This document shows positions 32,407 to 41,426 of a DNA stretch of 64,000 nt, piece by piece; position 1 is the stretch's first letter, and every line of letters starts with the position of its first letter. The translations under genes were made by a program, and so were the position numbers. The notes beneath the pieces were generated by a model. It did no database searches and had not been told where the DNA came from. It saw only the letters and a program-made list of their open reading frames with translations. Origin of the DNA: Dokdonella_A sp963775445 (GTDB lineage Bacteria; Pseudomonadota; Gammaproteobacteria; Xanthomonadales; Rhodanobacteraceae); assembly GCA_963775445.1 (NCBI GenBank), contig CAVZIT010000006.1, positions 868,001-932,000 on the forward strand, read 5' to 3'.

Positions 32407-34239
32407 CTATTCCACCGTGACCGATTTGGCCAGGTTGCGTGGCTGATCGACATCCGTACCGCGCAGCACGGCGACATGGTAGGCCAGCATCTGCAGCGGT
32501 ACGGTGAATACCGCAGGTGCGATCAGGTTGCCGCCCGAGGCGACCTTGATCACCGCACCGCGATCGCCGTCGCGATCGACTCGGGCATCCGTGTCGGCGA
32601 ACACGAACAACTCCCCACCGCGCGCACGCACTTCCTCGAGGTTGGACTTGAGCTTTTCAAGCAGGCTGTTGTTCGGCGCCACGGCAATCACCGGCATGTC
32701 GGCATCGACCAGCGCCAGCGGGCCATGCTTGAGTTCACCAGCCGGGTAGGCTTCGGCGTGTATGTACGAGATTTCCTTGAGCTTGAGCGCGCCTTCGAGC
32801 GCAACCGGAAAATGGACACCGCGACCGAGGAACAAGGCGTGATGACGCGGTACGAAACGCTCGGCCAGCGAGGCGATCTGGGGCTCAAGCGCCAGGACAT
32901 CACCGATCGCGCGGGGCAGACTTGCGAGTTCGGCGACGAGCCGCGCGATTTTCGCTTCCGAGACGCCGTTGAGTCGCGCGAGCTCGAGCACGAGCAGCGC
33001 GAGCGCGACCAGTTGCGTCGTGAACGCCTTCGTCGAGGCCACGCCGATCTCGGGGCCGGCGCGTGTCATCAACGCCAGGTCCGATCCACGCACCAGGCTC
33101 GACTCGGGCACGTTGCAGATCGCCAGCGATCCCAGATAGCCGCGCTGGTTGCCCTCGCGCAGCGCAGCCAGCGTGTCGGCCGTCTCACCGGACTGCGAGA
33201 CCGCGAGGAAAAGCGTGCCCTCCGGCACAACCGCATGGCGATAGCGATATTCGCTCGCTACTTCCACGCTGCATGGGATATTGGCGATGCCCTCGAGCCA
33301 GTAGCGCGCGATGAGTCCCGCGTGATAGCTGGTGCCGCATGCGACGATCTGGACATGCTTCACACGCGCGAGCAGTTGATCGGAATCGACCCCGAAAATG
33401 TTCGGCAGCACGTGGTCATTGCTCAGCCGTCCTTCCAGGGTATCGGCGACGGCACGCGGTTGCTCGTGAATTTCCTTGAGCATGTAATGGCGGTATTCAC
33501 CACGTTCGACCGCATCGGCGGACATCTGGCTGATCTGTGTCGGACGTTCGACCGGATCGCCATTCGAATCGAAAAGTCGCAAGCCCTCGGGCGTGATTTC
33601 CGCGATATCCCCCTCGTCGAGGTAGATGAACCGATTGGTCGTCCTGATAAGGGCCTGGACGTCGGAACCGAGGAAATGCTCGCCATCGCCGATGCCGACG
33701 ACGAGCGGGCTGCCGCGGCGCGCACCGACCACATGGTCCGGATACGCGCTGCTGATGACCGCTATGGCATACGCGCCCTGCAGCAGACCTGTCGCGGCCA
33801 GCACGGCCTGCTGGAGATCGGCACCACTGGCAAGCGCGCGGCGCACCAGATGGGCGATGACTTCGGTGTCCGTTTCCGATTCGAAGCGATACCCCTGCTC
33901 CTTGAGTTCCTCACGCAGCGCCGCGTAATTCTCGATGATGCCGTTGTGAACCACGGCAACGCTGTCTTCGGACACATGCGGATGCGCGTTTGCCGTGTTC
34001 GGCCGACCGTGTGTCGCCCAGCGCGTATGGGCTATGCCGGTGGATCCGGAAACCGGTGCAGACGCATAAAGGGCTTCCAGTTCGCGCACCTTGCCTACCG
34101 CGCGCACTCGCGCGAGGCGCCCATTTTCCAGTACCGACAAGCCGGCCGAATCGTAGCCGCGATATTCGAGGGCCTTGAGGCCCTCGATCAGGATCGGTAC
34201 GGCATCCCGATGGGCGGCAACGGCAACGATTCCACACAT
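32407..34239 (-). CDS. glmS: Glutamine-fructose-6-phosphate aminotransferase GlmS
   Basis: A 610-residue GlmS. The N-terminal glutaminase domain begins MCGIVAV with the catalytic cysteine at residue 2 and continues with LEYRGYDSAG, HTRWATHG and HNGIIEN. Two SIS isomerase domains follow (CGTSYHAG, VSQSGETADT, and ALKLKEISYIHAEAYPAGELKHGPLAL split as usual). The C-terminus ends DQPRNLAKSVTVE. It makes glucosamine-6-phosphate for peptidoglycan and LPS. The repeat element at 34261 begins 22 bases before the start codon, leaving only an AAAGG ribosome site between them. No glmS ribozyme is visible. Confidence 0.97.
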   Translation of the reverse strand: MCGIVAVAAHRDAVPILIEGLKALEYRGYDSAGLSVLENGRLARVRAVGKVRELEALYASAPVSGSTGIAHTRWATHGRPNTANAHPHVSEDSVAVVHNGIIENYAALREELKEQGYRFESETDTEVIAHLVRRALASGADLQQAVLAATGLLQGAYAIAVISSAYPDHVVGARRGSPLVVGIGDGEHFLGSDVQALIRTTNRFIYLDEGDIAEITPEGLRLFDSNGDPVERPTQISQMSADAVERGEYRHYMLKEIHEQPRAVADTLEGRLSNDHVLPNIFGVDSDQLLARVKHVQIVACGTSYHAGLIARYWLEGIANIPCSVEVASEYRYRHAVVPEGTLFLAVSQSGETADTLAALREGNQRGYLGSLAICNVPESSLVRGSDLALMTRAGPEIGVASTKAFTTQLVALALLVLELARLNGVSEAKIARLVAELASLPRAIGDVLALEPQIASLAERFVPRHHALFLGRGVHFPVALEGALKLKEISYIHAEAYPAGELKHGPLALVDADMPVIAVAPNNSLLEKLKSNLEEVRARGGELFVFADTDARVDRDGDRGAVIKVASGGNLIAPAVFTVPLQMLAYHVAVLRGTDVDQPRNLAKSVTVE

Positions 34240-34260
34240 TCGGGTTACCTTTGTAAATTC

Positions 34261-34425
34261 TGATTAGCAACGAGGGGCAGCCGACCAACCCGCCGTTCGC
34301 CCTGAGCGTAGGCCCGTAGGGCCGAAGTCGAAGGGCCGCGTCGATCAGTGCTTCGACTTCGCTTGCTTACGCAAGCTACGCTCAGCACGAACGGAATTTC
34401 ATTAGCTGCGCATCGTCGCTAATCA
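34261..34425. repeat. MITE-like element, copy 2 (165 bp), directly upstream of glmS
   Basis: The left end TGATTAGCAACGA (34261-34273) and right end TCGTCGCTAATCA (34413-34425) match as inverted repeats at 12 of 13 positions. The interior is collinear with copy 1 at 19426 (shared blocks include GCCGACCAACCCGCCGTTCG and GGGCCGAAGTCGAAGGGCC) but lacks about 77 bases of it. The heptamer TTGTAAA occurs on both sides, a few bases outside the ends, and could be a target duplication. The rest of the gap to the sugar transferase gene (34426-34731) shows no gene. Confidence 0.7.
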
Positions 34426-34731
34426 GGTTGTAAAATGAGCTCAACAAATAGATGAAATACGCAGCGCGGAACGGCGGTCTGTCCTTCCGGCGTGCGATAA
34501 TGATAGCGGTTCCTGGTGCGATTCAGGGTTGTTGCCCTGCAGGTTCCGCAGATCGTCACAGCGTGCTCACGCAACTTCGAGCAAACTCGGGCGTTGATTG
34601 TCAAATACGGCCAATCGTCGTCAGGCGATGGATCAGGAATGCGGGCAGTAGCAGGTCCAGCGCGCCACGCGTCGTTGTGGCGCAAAACTTGCTTCCAGTC
34701 CCTGACGAACAGGCCTCCGGAATTTTCGCAG

Positions 34732-36222
34732 ATGAGCAAGACCCCATCCCGGCCACACGGTGCGGAGATCGCTCTGCCGCTGGCCCGGCCGAAACCGAGC
34801 AAGGGACAGTTCGAGGAACTAATGCTGCGTCTGCTGCGGCACCAATCGAGGCGCTGGCTGCTGCTGCTCACGATATCCGAGCTGGTCTTGCTGACCATTT
34901 CGGCGGCGGCCGCCACGTATATTCGCTATCACGCGTACCCCGATGCGATGGACGATTACTCCCGGCATCTGCTGGCGCGTTCGCTCGCATTCGGCGTGAT
35001 GATGGTTCTCGGCATGGCCGCGCTCGGGCTTTACCAGATCCACTTGCGCCAGTCCTGGTTCGGTTTGCTGGCACGGCAGGCACTGGGTTTCGTCGTGGGC
35101 GTGCTCGGACTCATCGCGCTTTATTACGTGGTTCCGCAATTCCATATTGGACGCGGCGTGATGGGCATCGCCGTGGCATTCGGTTTTGTCGTGGTCGCCG
35201 GATTTCGCGCCGGGTTCCTTCGCTTGACCGACGGCGATCTTCTAAAGCGCAGGATTCTCGTGCTGGGCGCCGGTGCGCGCGCGGCGTTGATCGCGCAGCA
35301 GATGCGCCGCCGTGCGGACCGGCGTGGTTTTTCGATCGTCGGGTACGTGCCCCACAACGGCGAGGAGATCAAGGTTCCGCTCGAGAGCGTGGCCAAGCCC
35401 GATGCGGGGCTGCGCGCATGGGCCGAACGCGAGCATATCAACGAGATCGTGGTCGGCCCGGACGAGCGCCGCGGCGGCATGCCGATGAATGAACTGCTCG
35501 AATGCAAACAGGCCGGCATCGATATCACCGAATTGGCAACCTTCTTCGAACGCGAGTCGGGCAAGGTCACGCTGAATCTGACCGATCCATCCTGGCTCGT
35601 GTATTCGCAAGGATTCAATGCATCTCCGATCCGCTACGTTTCCAAACGCCTGTTCGATGTAGGGGCCGCACTTGCGGTGTTGTCGGTGGCATGGCCATTT
35701 ATGCTGTTCGGCGCCCTCGCGGTCCGACTCGAATCGGGCGCGGGCAAACCCATTTTGTACCGCCAGGAGCGGGTCGGCGCCAATGGACGCGTGTTCCGCC
35801 TGATCAAGTTCCGCAGCATGCGCACCGACGCCGAGAAAGACGGTGTCGCCCGCTGGGCGAGCGCCAGCGACGATCGAATCACTCGCGCCGGCCGCCTCAT
35901 GCGGCGCATGCGCATCGATGAGTTGCCACAGATCTGGAACATCCTGCGCGGCGACATGAGCGTGGTCGGGCCACGGCCGGAACGCCCCGAGTTCGTGAAG
36001 GAACTGTCAACCTCGATTCGGTACTACGAGTTGCGCCATTGCGTGAAACCCGGACTTGCCGGGTGGGCGCAGCTGCGTTATCCGTATGGCGCCTCCGCGA
36101 AGGATGCCGAGGAAAAGCTCAAGTACGATCTGTTCTACGTCAAGAATCACAACCTGCTACTGGACTTGATGATTCTGATCCAGACGCTCGAGGTGGTGTT
36201 GTTTGGTGGTGGGGCGCGCTGA
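34732..36222 (+). CDS. Polyprenyl glycosylphosphotransferase (exopolysaccharide initiating sugar transferase)
   Basis: A 496-residue protein. Four N-terminal membrane helices (residues about 45-155) are followed by a CoA-binding-like domain (RRILVLGAGARAALIAQQM). Another helix (VGAALAVLSVAWPFMLFGALAV) leads to the bacterial sugar transferase domain: ILYRQERVGANGRVFRLIKFRSM, then DELPQIWNILRGDMSVVGPRPE, then KPGLAGWAQLRYPYG. This is the WbaP/EpsB-type enzyme that moves a sugar phosphate to undecaprenyl phosphate. Start 34732 is the first ATG giving a family-like N-terminus. No further polysaccharide genes follow. Confidence 0.92.
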   Translation: MSKTPSRPHGAEIALPLARPKPSKGQFEELMLRLLRHQSRRWLLLLTISELVLLTISAAAATYIRYHAYPDAMDDYSRHLLARSLAFGVMMVLGMAALGLYQIHLRQSWFGLLARQALGFVVGVLGLIALYYVVPQFHIGRGVMGIAVAFGFVVVAGFRAGFLRLTDGDLLKRRILVLGAGARAALIAQQMRRRADRRGFSIVGYVPHNGEEIKVPLESVAKPDAGLRAWAEREHINEIVVGPDERRGGMPMNELLECKQAGIDITELATFFERESGKVTLNLTDPSWLVYSQGFNASPIRYVSKRLFDVGAALAVLSVAWPFMLFGALAVRLESGAGKPILYRQERVGANGRVFRLIKFRSMRTDAEKDGVARWASASDDRITRAGRLMRRMRIDELPQIWNILRGDMSVVGPRPERPEFVKELSTSIRYYELRHCVKPGLAGWAQLRYPYGASAKDAEEKLKYDLFYVKNHNLLLDLMILIQTLEVVLFGGGAR

Positions 36223-36302
36223 CCGCCAACCAGCAGAGACCGTGGCTGCCGAGGCACACCTCGCAAGCCCTGCGCCGACATATGCCAAATCAGGCGCCGG
36301 CG

Positions 36303-37022
36303 TCAATCGTACGGCGGCCCTTGGTCCGCCAATCGCCCGCCGGCAGGGGCGTGTTGACTGGCAACTCTCAGGGGCCGCAGCCTTGAGCTGTACCAATCGC
36401 TCACTCCAGTATCGTTGAAATCGATCCACGATGGGCCGTAATCCCAATGCCCGGAGGCCGCCATCAACGGAGCTCCCTCGATGCTCCGCACCGTGTGTTT
36501 GTCCATTCCAATGACTATCTGCGACGGACGGGGCGCGATGTACGCGTTGACGGGTGCCCCTTCGCGGGCGATGACCTCCGACTCCAACTTCAACGGTGGA
36601 GCGTCATTTCCACGCTGCGCAATCCCGAGGAGCGAGTTGCTGCCGAGCAGTATCCATACGAGCACCAACAACAGGCCGACGAGAAACAAGGGGCGGCCAA
36701 GTCGGAACGGGGGCGCGTCGATCGACGGTTTCGCAGGCGGATTCCTCGGCGTCCAGATTGCGTGGTTTCCGCGTTTGGTCGCAGCCTGCGAAGTGCCGGG
36801 AAGCCGCCCATAGTTGCGCTGAAACGACATGACGGCATCGTATGCTGCAGTCAACTCCTGAAGCCGTGACGTGTCGGCCCGGCTGGTTTCGCGGTTCAGC
36901 TGGCGATCGGGGTGCAACGCGGCGACACGTCGACGATACGCACTCTTGAGGTCGTCCACGCTGCAATTGGCAGGTAACCCCAAGCGCTGATAGAACAGCA
37001 GAAAATCGGTTTTTGCGGCCAC
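36303..37022 (-). CDS. Membrane-anchored J-domain protein
   Basis: A 239-residue protein with an N-terminal J domain (residues about 7-65): FYQRLGLPANCSVDDLKSAY, then the HPD motif in RRVAALHPDRQLNRE, and LQELTAAYDAVMS. A single transmembrane helix (LFLVGLLLVLVWILLGSN) lies near residue 115. A C-terminal segment of about 100 residues has no recognised domain (PSQIVIGMDKHTVRSIEGAP, GHWDYGPSWIDF). GTG 37022 has AGGGGA six bases upstream and brings the J domain to the N-terminus. The J domain would stimulate a DnaK partner at the membrane; the client is unknown. Confidence 0.82.
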   Translation of the reverse strand: MAAKTDFLLFYQRLGLPANCSVDDLKSAYRRRVAALHPDRQLNRETSRADTSRLQELTAAYDAVMSFQRNYGRLPGTSQAATKRGNHAIWTPRNPPAKPSIDAPPFRLGRPLFLVGLLLVLVWILLGSNSLLGIAQRGNDAPPLKLESEVIAREGAPVNAYIAPRPSQIVIGMDKHTVRSIEGAPLMAASGHWDYGPSWIDFNDTGVSDWYSSRLRPLRVASQHAPAGGRLADQGPPYD

Positions 37023-37311
37023 AAGTTCCCCTCTCAAGACGCGGCCAATGATACCCCCGATCAGAGAAAAACAAGGGCACGACGCGGGCGCGAGTCGATG
37101 AGCGCTGCGTAGGCCTGCGGATGGTATCGAGAGCCTGTTGACGATCGGCCACGCAGCCGCCACCTCGGCCTCTGTCTCACAGGACATGAAGAAGAAAGTG
37201 TACGTCGCGATAGGTTAGCTAGCGACAACGCAACCACGCGGTCGTCACCGACAGGACCCCGGTAACAGGGCTGTTCAAGGCTCTACGCGTCCGCTGTTCT
37301 GCCCGAATGCC

Positions 37312-39627
37312 TCAGTCGAAATCGTTGCCGAAGATTTCGTTGTGATGGTCGCGCCAATAGGACACCAGCGTGATCAACGCTTGCGGCGTATTTTGCGGCG
37401 GAGGCTGACCTGCCTGGTTGAGCGTGTTCACGCCGTGGCAGCTGCCGCACGCCCTGATCTCACCCGGTTTGGCAGTAATCCAGTAACGTTCGCGGACCAC
37501 GGGCGTCCCATCCGCTTGCGTCGTCTGCCATGCCATCGCGCGTTGCGCCGGCACGATGGCAGCAGCAGAACCATCGCTGGCAATCGCCACCGATCCTGTC
37601 GGCGCTCCTGCGGGCGGGGGCGGCATGAACGCAAGCGCGGCTACGTCATGCAGCGGTTGCGCGAGCACCCGGCGGCCCTGCTCCGGGTTGTCGACTCCAC
37701 CATAGCCCCGAATCAGATCACCCTGGAAGAACTGCAGGTAGGGAATATCGTAAACCGATCCGTCGTGATGGATGTTCGGGTTTGCCGAGCACGATGGCAG
37801 CTGATTCGAGCCGAGCGTTTCCACACCACCTGGCACGCGCAGATTGTATGGTTGCTGGCAGTCGGCATCGTCCCGGCTGGTGACATTCCGACTGACCAGC
37901 ACAGCCAAGCCGCGCGCCGCAAGGAAATTCTGGAATTCGCTAACGACAACATTGGCCTGTGCGAAAGCCTGCGTCTCCGGCGATTGCATCGGCTCGGTCG
38001 TCGGCGTGGGAACCGTTCTGGCCCGGATCTCCACTGGACTGAGTTCCCACAACAAGCCGCTGTAGCTCACCAATTGATCTGGATCGTAGTAGCTGATCGT
38101 CTTGCTGATGCCCGTCGTGATGGGAGTCGTACCGACATGCATGTAACCATCGGCGCCGGTCGCGAGCGTATTCAGTCGAAACATGTAGTTCGCTTCGGGA
38201 TTCGCATGCGAGCCGAGGTTGGCCGCGGCGCCTGCCTGCGCAGCATAACTGGCGACGAGCGTGCCGTCCGACATGACGATAGCGTCGCGATAGTGGCCGC
38301 TGAAATCCGCCGGTGGGTTTCCGTTACTCCCATACCACACGTCCCGGGTGCTGAATGCCGTGAGGTATTCGATGGGCGACAACTGATCTGCTGGAACTCC
38401 CAAAGGCGCAGTTAGCGCAACAATCTGCCCTGATCCATGCGTATAAAACTCAGGCGCATCGATACCGATATAGCGCCCCGGATGCAGCGGATCTTCGGAA
38501 ATCTGCAACCAATTCTCCGCGTAAGGCTGATTGTCGGGCGCTTGGAAATCGATCAGGTTGGGGTCATTCTTCAAACTGAAGTTGAAATACCGGAACAGTT
38601 CGTGGCGACCGATGTGGTTGATGGTCTCCTCGCCCGTCCCATCCTGGTTCAGAATCCACGGGAAAAAATGGTTCATGGTGCGGTATTCATTTGTTGTATC
38701 GTCGCCCATGCGTGGCTCAGGGAAGACCTCCAGATCGGTATTCAAAGGCACTGCGTCGGCCGCTTCCGACGACCAGTTGAACGCACCATGGGTGCCTGCG
38801 TCGGCTTGTTGATCACGCTGAAGGTGGTCCCAGCGGGTGAAAACGACTCGACCAAAACTGTCTACAAACGGCGTGAAAGAGCCGGACGGCGAATGCTCCA
38901 TCAGCACTGCTGGACTGCCATCATTTGGATTGAGCTTCCACAGCCCAGTGGGCGCTGGCACGGACTCGTATTCATCGAGTTGCGGAGACAGGTTGGTCTG
39001 TCCGTTCCGCGGCTGATCGCTCACGAAGATGATGCTGCCGTCCGACGCATACGTCGGTTGAATGTTGTTGGCATTTTCCGGCTGGTTTGCAACCCGGGTG
39101 ATGGTTGCGGTCTGACCTTCGCCGAGGCCGCGGACCTCGTAGAGCTGCCAATGCCAGGTTAGCCACTGATAGCGCTCCGGCGCTCCGATGACCATGCTGA
39201 AGACCACCTTGGTTCCGGTCCAATCGATCGCCGGATCGCGCACACCGATCGCGTTTGCTCCCTGCAACCCCGCGTTTCCATAACCTGCCTGTTCGGTCAG
39301 GTTCCGTTGGGTGCCATCGGGGTAACGGATCCACAGATCCCCGCCGCGCCCACTGCTCGCCATTTCGGCGCCTTGGCCACCGATCACCGACGTAACCGTT
39401 GCAAAGTCGGCGGGAATCGGAACTTGAGTTACAAATACGATCGGATTCGGTAATTGCGCTGGTGTCGCCAGCGCTGGCAATGGCATTGATAGAACGGCGA
39501 ACGACAACGCGCGGCGCAAGCACGCGGACTTGACATACCGTGCGTGCCGAGTTGGCCGGCCAGCGACAACCGCCGGAAAATCCCTCGCAGACGGCGAAAC
39601 TTTTCCTGACCACTGGACTAAGCGCAT
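37312..39627 (-). CDS. Secreted single-heme protein, HzsA-like, paralogue 1
   Basis: A 771-residue exported protein. A hydrophobic signal (RALSFAVLSMPLPALA) ends near residue 55. The mature part begins PNPIVFVTQVPIPADFATV and contains beta-propeller-like PD40/TolB repeats (GRGGDLWIRYPDG, DGSIIFVSDQPRN, DSFGRVVFTRWDH). Near the C-terminus is one c-type heme site, CGSCHG, preceded by ERYWITAKPGEIRAC. This plan resembles the hydrazine synthase alpha-subunit-like proteins widespread in bacteria; an actual hydrazine role is not implied. The chain ends in EIFGNDFD, a tail shared with two other secreted proteins here. Its paralogue is at 61298. Confidence 0.8.
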   Translation of the reverse strand: MRLVQWSGKVSPSARDFPAVVAGRPTRHARYVKSACLRRALSFAVLSMPLPALATPAQLPNPIVFVTQVPIPADFATVTSVIGGQGAEMASSGRGGDLWIRYPDGTQRNLTEQAGYGNAGLQGANAIGVRDPAIDWTGTKVVFSMVIGAPERYQWLTWHWQLYEVRGLGEGQTATITRVANQPENANNIQPTYASDGSIIFVSDQPRNGQTNLSPQLDEYESVPAPTGLWKLNPNDGSPAVLMEHSPSGSFTPFVDSFGRVVFTRWDHLQRDQQADAGTHGAFNWSSEAADAVPLNTDLEVFPEPRMGDDTTNEYRTMNHFFPWILNQDGTGEETINHIGRHELFRYFNFSLKNDPNLIDFQAPDNQPYAENWLQISEDPLHPGRYIGIDAPEFYTHGSGQIVALTAPLGVPADQLSPIEYLTAFSTRDVWYGSNGNPPADFSGHYRDAIVMSDGTLVASYAAQAGAAANLGSHANPEANYMFRLNTLATGADGYMHVGTTPITTGISKTISYYDPDQLVSYSGLLWELSPVEIRARTVPTPTTEPMQSPETQAFAQANVVVSEFQNFLAARGLAVLVSRNVTSRDDADCQQPYNLRVPGGVETLGSNQLPSCSANPNIHHDGSVYDIPYLQFFQGDLIRGYGGVDNPEQGRRVLAQPLHDVAALAFMPPPPAGAPTGSVAIASDGSAAAIVPAQRAMAWQTTQADGTPVVRERYWITAKPGEIRACGSCHGVNTLNQAGQPPPQNTPQALITLVSYWRDHHNEIFGNDFD

Positions 39628-39860
39628 ATCAAAATCCCGGAGAAAGCATGCAAATTAACAATTCGTGAATCCACACGCGGACGCGCACCATGCGCGATTG
39701 TGCCGGCGATGTCGGTGACGCAGATCACGAATTTGTGGGCGCCGAGAGTGGCGATCAGTTGCGAGCGACGGAGTGTCGGTTCCAAACTGTGCGGACGACG
39801 TTAAATACGAGTAAAAAAAACGCAGCAAAAGTTAGTCCGCCGATGGCGAACGGCAGTCAA

Positions 39861-40646
39861 TCACTCGAAGTTATTTGCCATCCATTCACCGACTTTTGTG
39901 ATTAACAGCGCGCGATCGGATTCTGCGTAGAACATGTGATCCGAATCGGGCCAGTAATTAAAATCGACGGCCGATGCGTTTGCCAATGGGCCGTAGGTTT
40001 CGCGGAACTGACGCGGGTCGATGAAGTACGAGGCGCCGCCGGTGTACGCCATGAACAATCGCACGCCGCGTGTGATCAGTTGTCGCAACTGACTACGCTC
40101 CTGGCCCGGCGCTGGCCAGTCGCGCAGGTCTGCGGCAGGCCCCGCTGCTGGCCGACCGGGCGCCAGGCGGCGGCGCAAAGTGGCAAGCCAGGCGGACGGC
40201 GGCCTGGCAAGCATTCGCTTCAGGCGACCGATGCGAAACCACCACCGCCGGCGTGCCAATCCGTCCAGCATGATGATTCCGGCGACGCGCGAATCGTCGA
40301 CCGCCAACCGCCATCCGATGTCGGCCCCACTGCAAATGCCACCGACGATGAAACGCGTGCAACCGGTGCGTACCTGCAAGCGATCGAGTACTTCACGTGT
40401 GATCTGAAGTAACGGCCGATCGGCGTGTTTCAGGCTGTCGCCGACACCTGGCAAATCAAAGCGCAGTGTCGTGTAACCGCGCGCGGCAAGCGCACGCGCC
40501 AGCCGCACAGACACGCGGAACGGGCCAGTACGATGCATGATGCCCGCATTGAACAGCACGACAGCGCTTGCGCGAGCATTACCGGGCGGAACGCTGATCA
40601 CGCCGAACATGCCCGGCCCGAGATCGACAATTCTCTCGTCACTCAC
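39861..40646 (-). CDS. Alpha/beta hydrolase with GxCxG nucleophile elbow
   Basis: A 261-residue alpha/beta hydrolase resembling exosortase-A-associated hydrolase type 1. It has a VVLFNAGIMHRTGPFR oxyanion-loop region, TTLRFDLPGVGDS, and the elbow GGICSGADIG near residue 108, where the central residue of the GxSxG pattern is cysteine. The late histidine is in YWPDSDHMFYAE. GTG 40646 overlaps the stop of the upstream hydrolase gene (GTGA). It is the last gene of the NRPS operon. With no thioesterase domain on the NRPS, a role in product release or proofreading is possible, but exopolysaccharide linkage is an alternative. Confidence 0.8.
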   Translation of the reverse strand: MSDERIVDLGPGMFGVISVPPGNARASAVVLFNAGIMHRTGPFRVSVRLARALAARGYTTLRFDLPGVGDSLKHADRPLLQITREVLDRLQVRTGCTRFIVGGICSGADIGWRLAVDDSRVAGIIMLDGLARRRWWFRIGRLKRMLARPPSAWLATLRRRLAPGRPAAGPAADLRDWPAPGQERSQLRQLITRGVRLFMAYTGGASYFIDPRQFRETYGPLANASAVDFNYWPDSDHMFYAESDRALLITKVGEWMANNFE

Positions 40647-41426
40647 GGCGATTTGTCCGCAGCCACGAGACGTGCGGCCAGCTCGCGTACGTGCGGCGCA
40701 AGGAAATGACCGATATCGATTTCGTTCACCCAATCGCCATGCGCGGGCGCGAGTTCAATGCGCCGTGCATCCTTCCACGGCGTTGCGTTGGAATCGAAAT
40801 CGAGCACAGAAACGCCACCTGCAAGTTCCGGGAGCGACGAAATACGCGCCTCGGTCAGTTGTGCCAAAAACTCGGCGCTGCATGGGAATCCCATCAGGGT
40901 ACCGTCATCGTCACTGACAGGATTCTGGCTCCGCTGGAGAATAGCGACTTTCGGATGCGCGTTCGGCCCGGTCGGCTTGGCGCAAGCGCGCTACATATGC
41001 TGCGCCGTCGACGACAGGCTGCCACAACCATAACGCGTGCGCGTTGGAGCCGGCGGCAATCGCGCACGCCGGGAATGCGCCTGCGCGAACTCCCAATATC
41101 GTGATCGGTACGGTTCCGATTCGCTCGCGCAGCATCGCGAGCGAAATCGCGGCATCGCGGGTGGCGCCGTCAAGAGAAAACGCAGTATCCAGGCCCGCGG
41201 AATCGCCGGTACCATGATAGTCAAAACGCAACACCGCGACGCCCAGCCGGGCAAGCGCATCACCAAGCAGCGCAAACAGCCGGTAACTGCGCGCGTGCTC
41301 GTGCAGAAACGGCGCGCATATCAGCACGCCGGCGCGAGCCGGTTCGCGCGGCGCGTGGTAAACCGCAAACAGTTCCCGTCCGGCTGGATCGAGCAGCAGC
41401 GGTTGAGGCGCCGGAGTGGCACTCAT
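40643..41426 (-). pseudogene. Alpha/beta hydrolase (exosortase-A hydrolase type 2-like), frameshifted
   Basis: The start overlaps the NRPS stop (ATGA). The first frame (41426 to 40911) encodes LICAPFLHEHARSYRL, VLRFDYHGTGDSAG and the elbow ILGVRAGAFPA, where arginine occupies the usual nucleophile position. It then stops early. A second frame continues in family style (VAILQRSQNPVSDDDG, then GFPCSAEFLAQL) to 40643. Removing one C from the CCC at 40967-40969 joins them through ADR-PNAHPKV. Type 2 proteins of this class normally lack a serine nucleophile, so the arginine may be native. Error versus mutation is unresolved. Confidence 0.65.

Noticed and set aside
32476..34263. 595-codon open frame on the plus strand
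   Set aside because: Exact antisense of glmS with biased composition and no recognisable motif.
34240..34425. glmS ribozyme/riboswitch upstream of glmS
   Set aside because: The upstream sequence is a dispersed repeat element shared with 19426-19667; no ribozyme core is visible, and the ribozyme is typical of Firmicutes.
37312..39627. True hydrazine synthase
   Set aside because: Only one heme site and the propeller-like plan are shared; no partner subunits or anammox context, so a general HzsA-like label is used.
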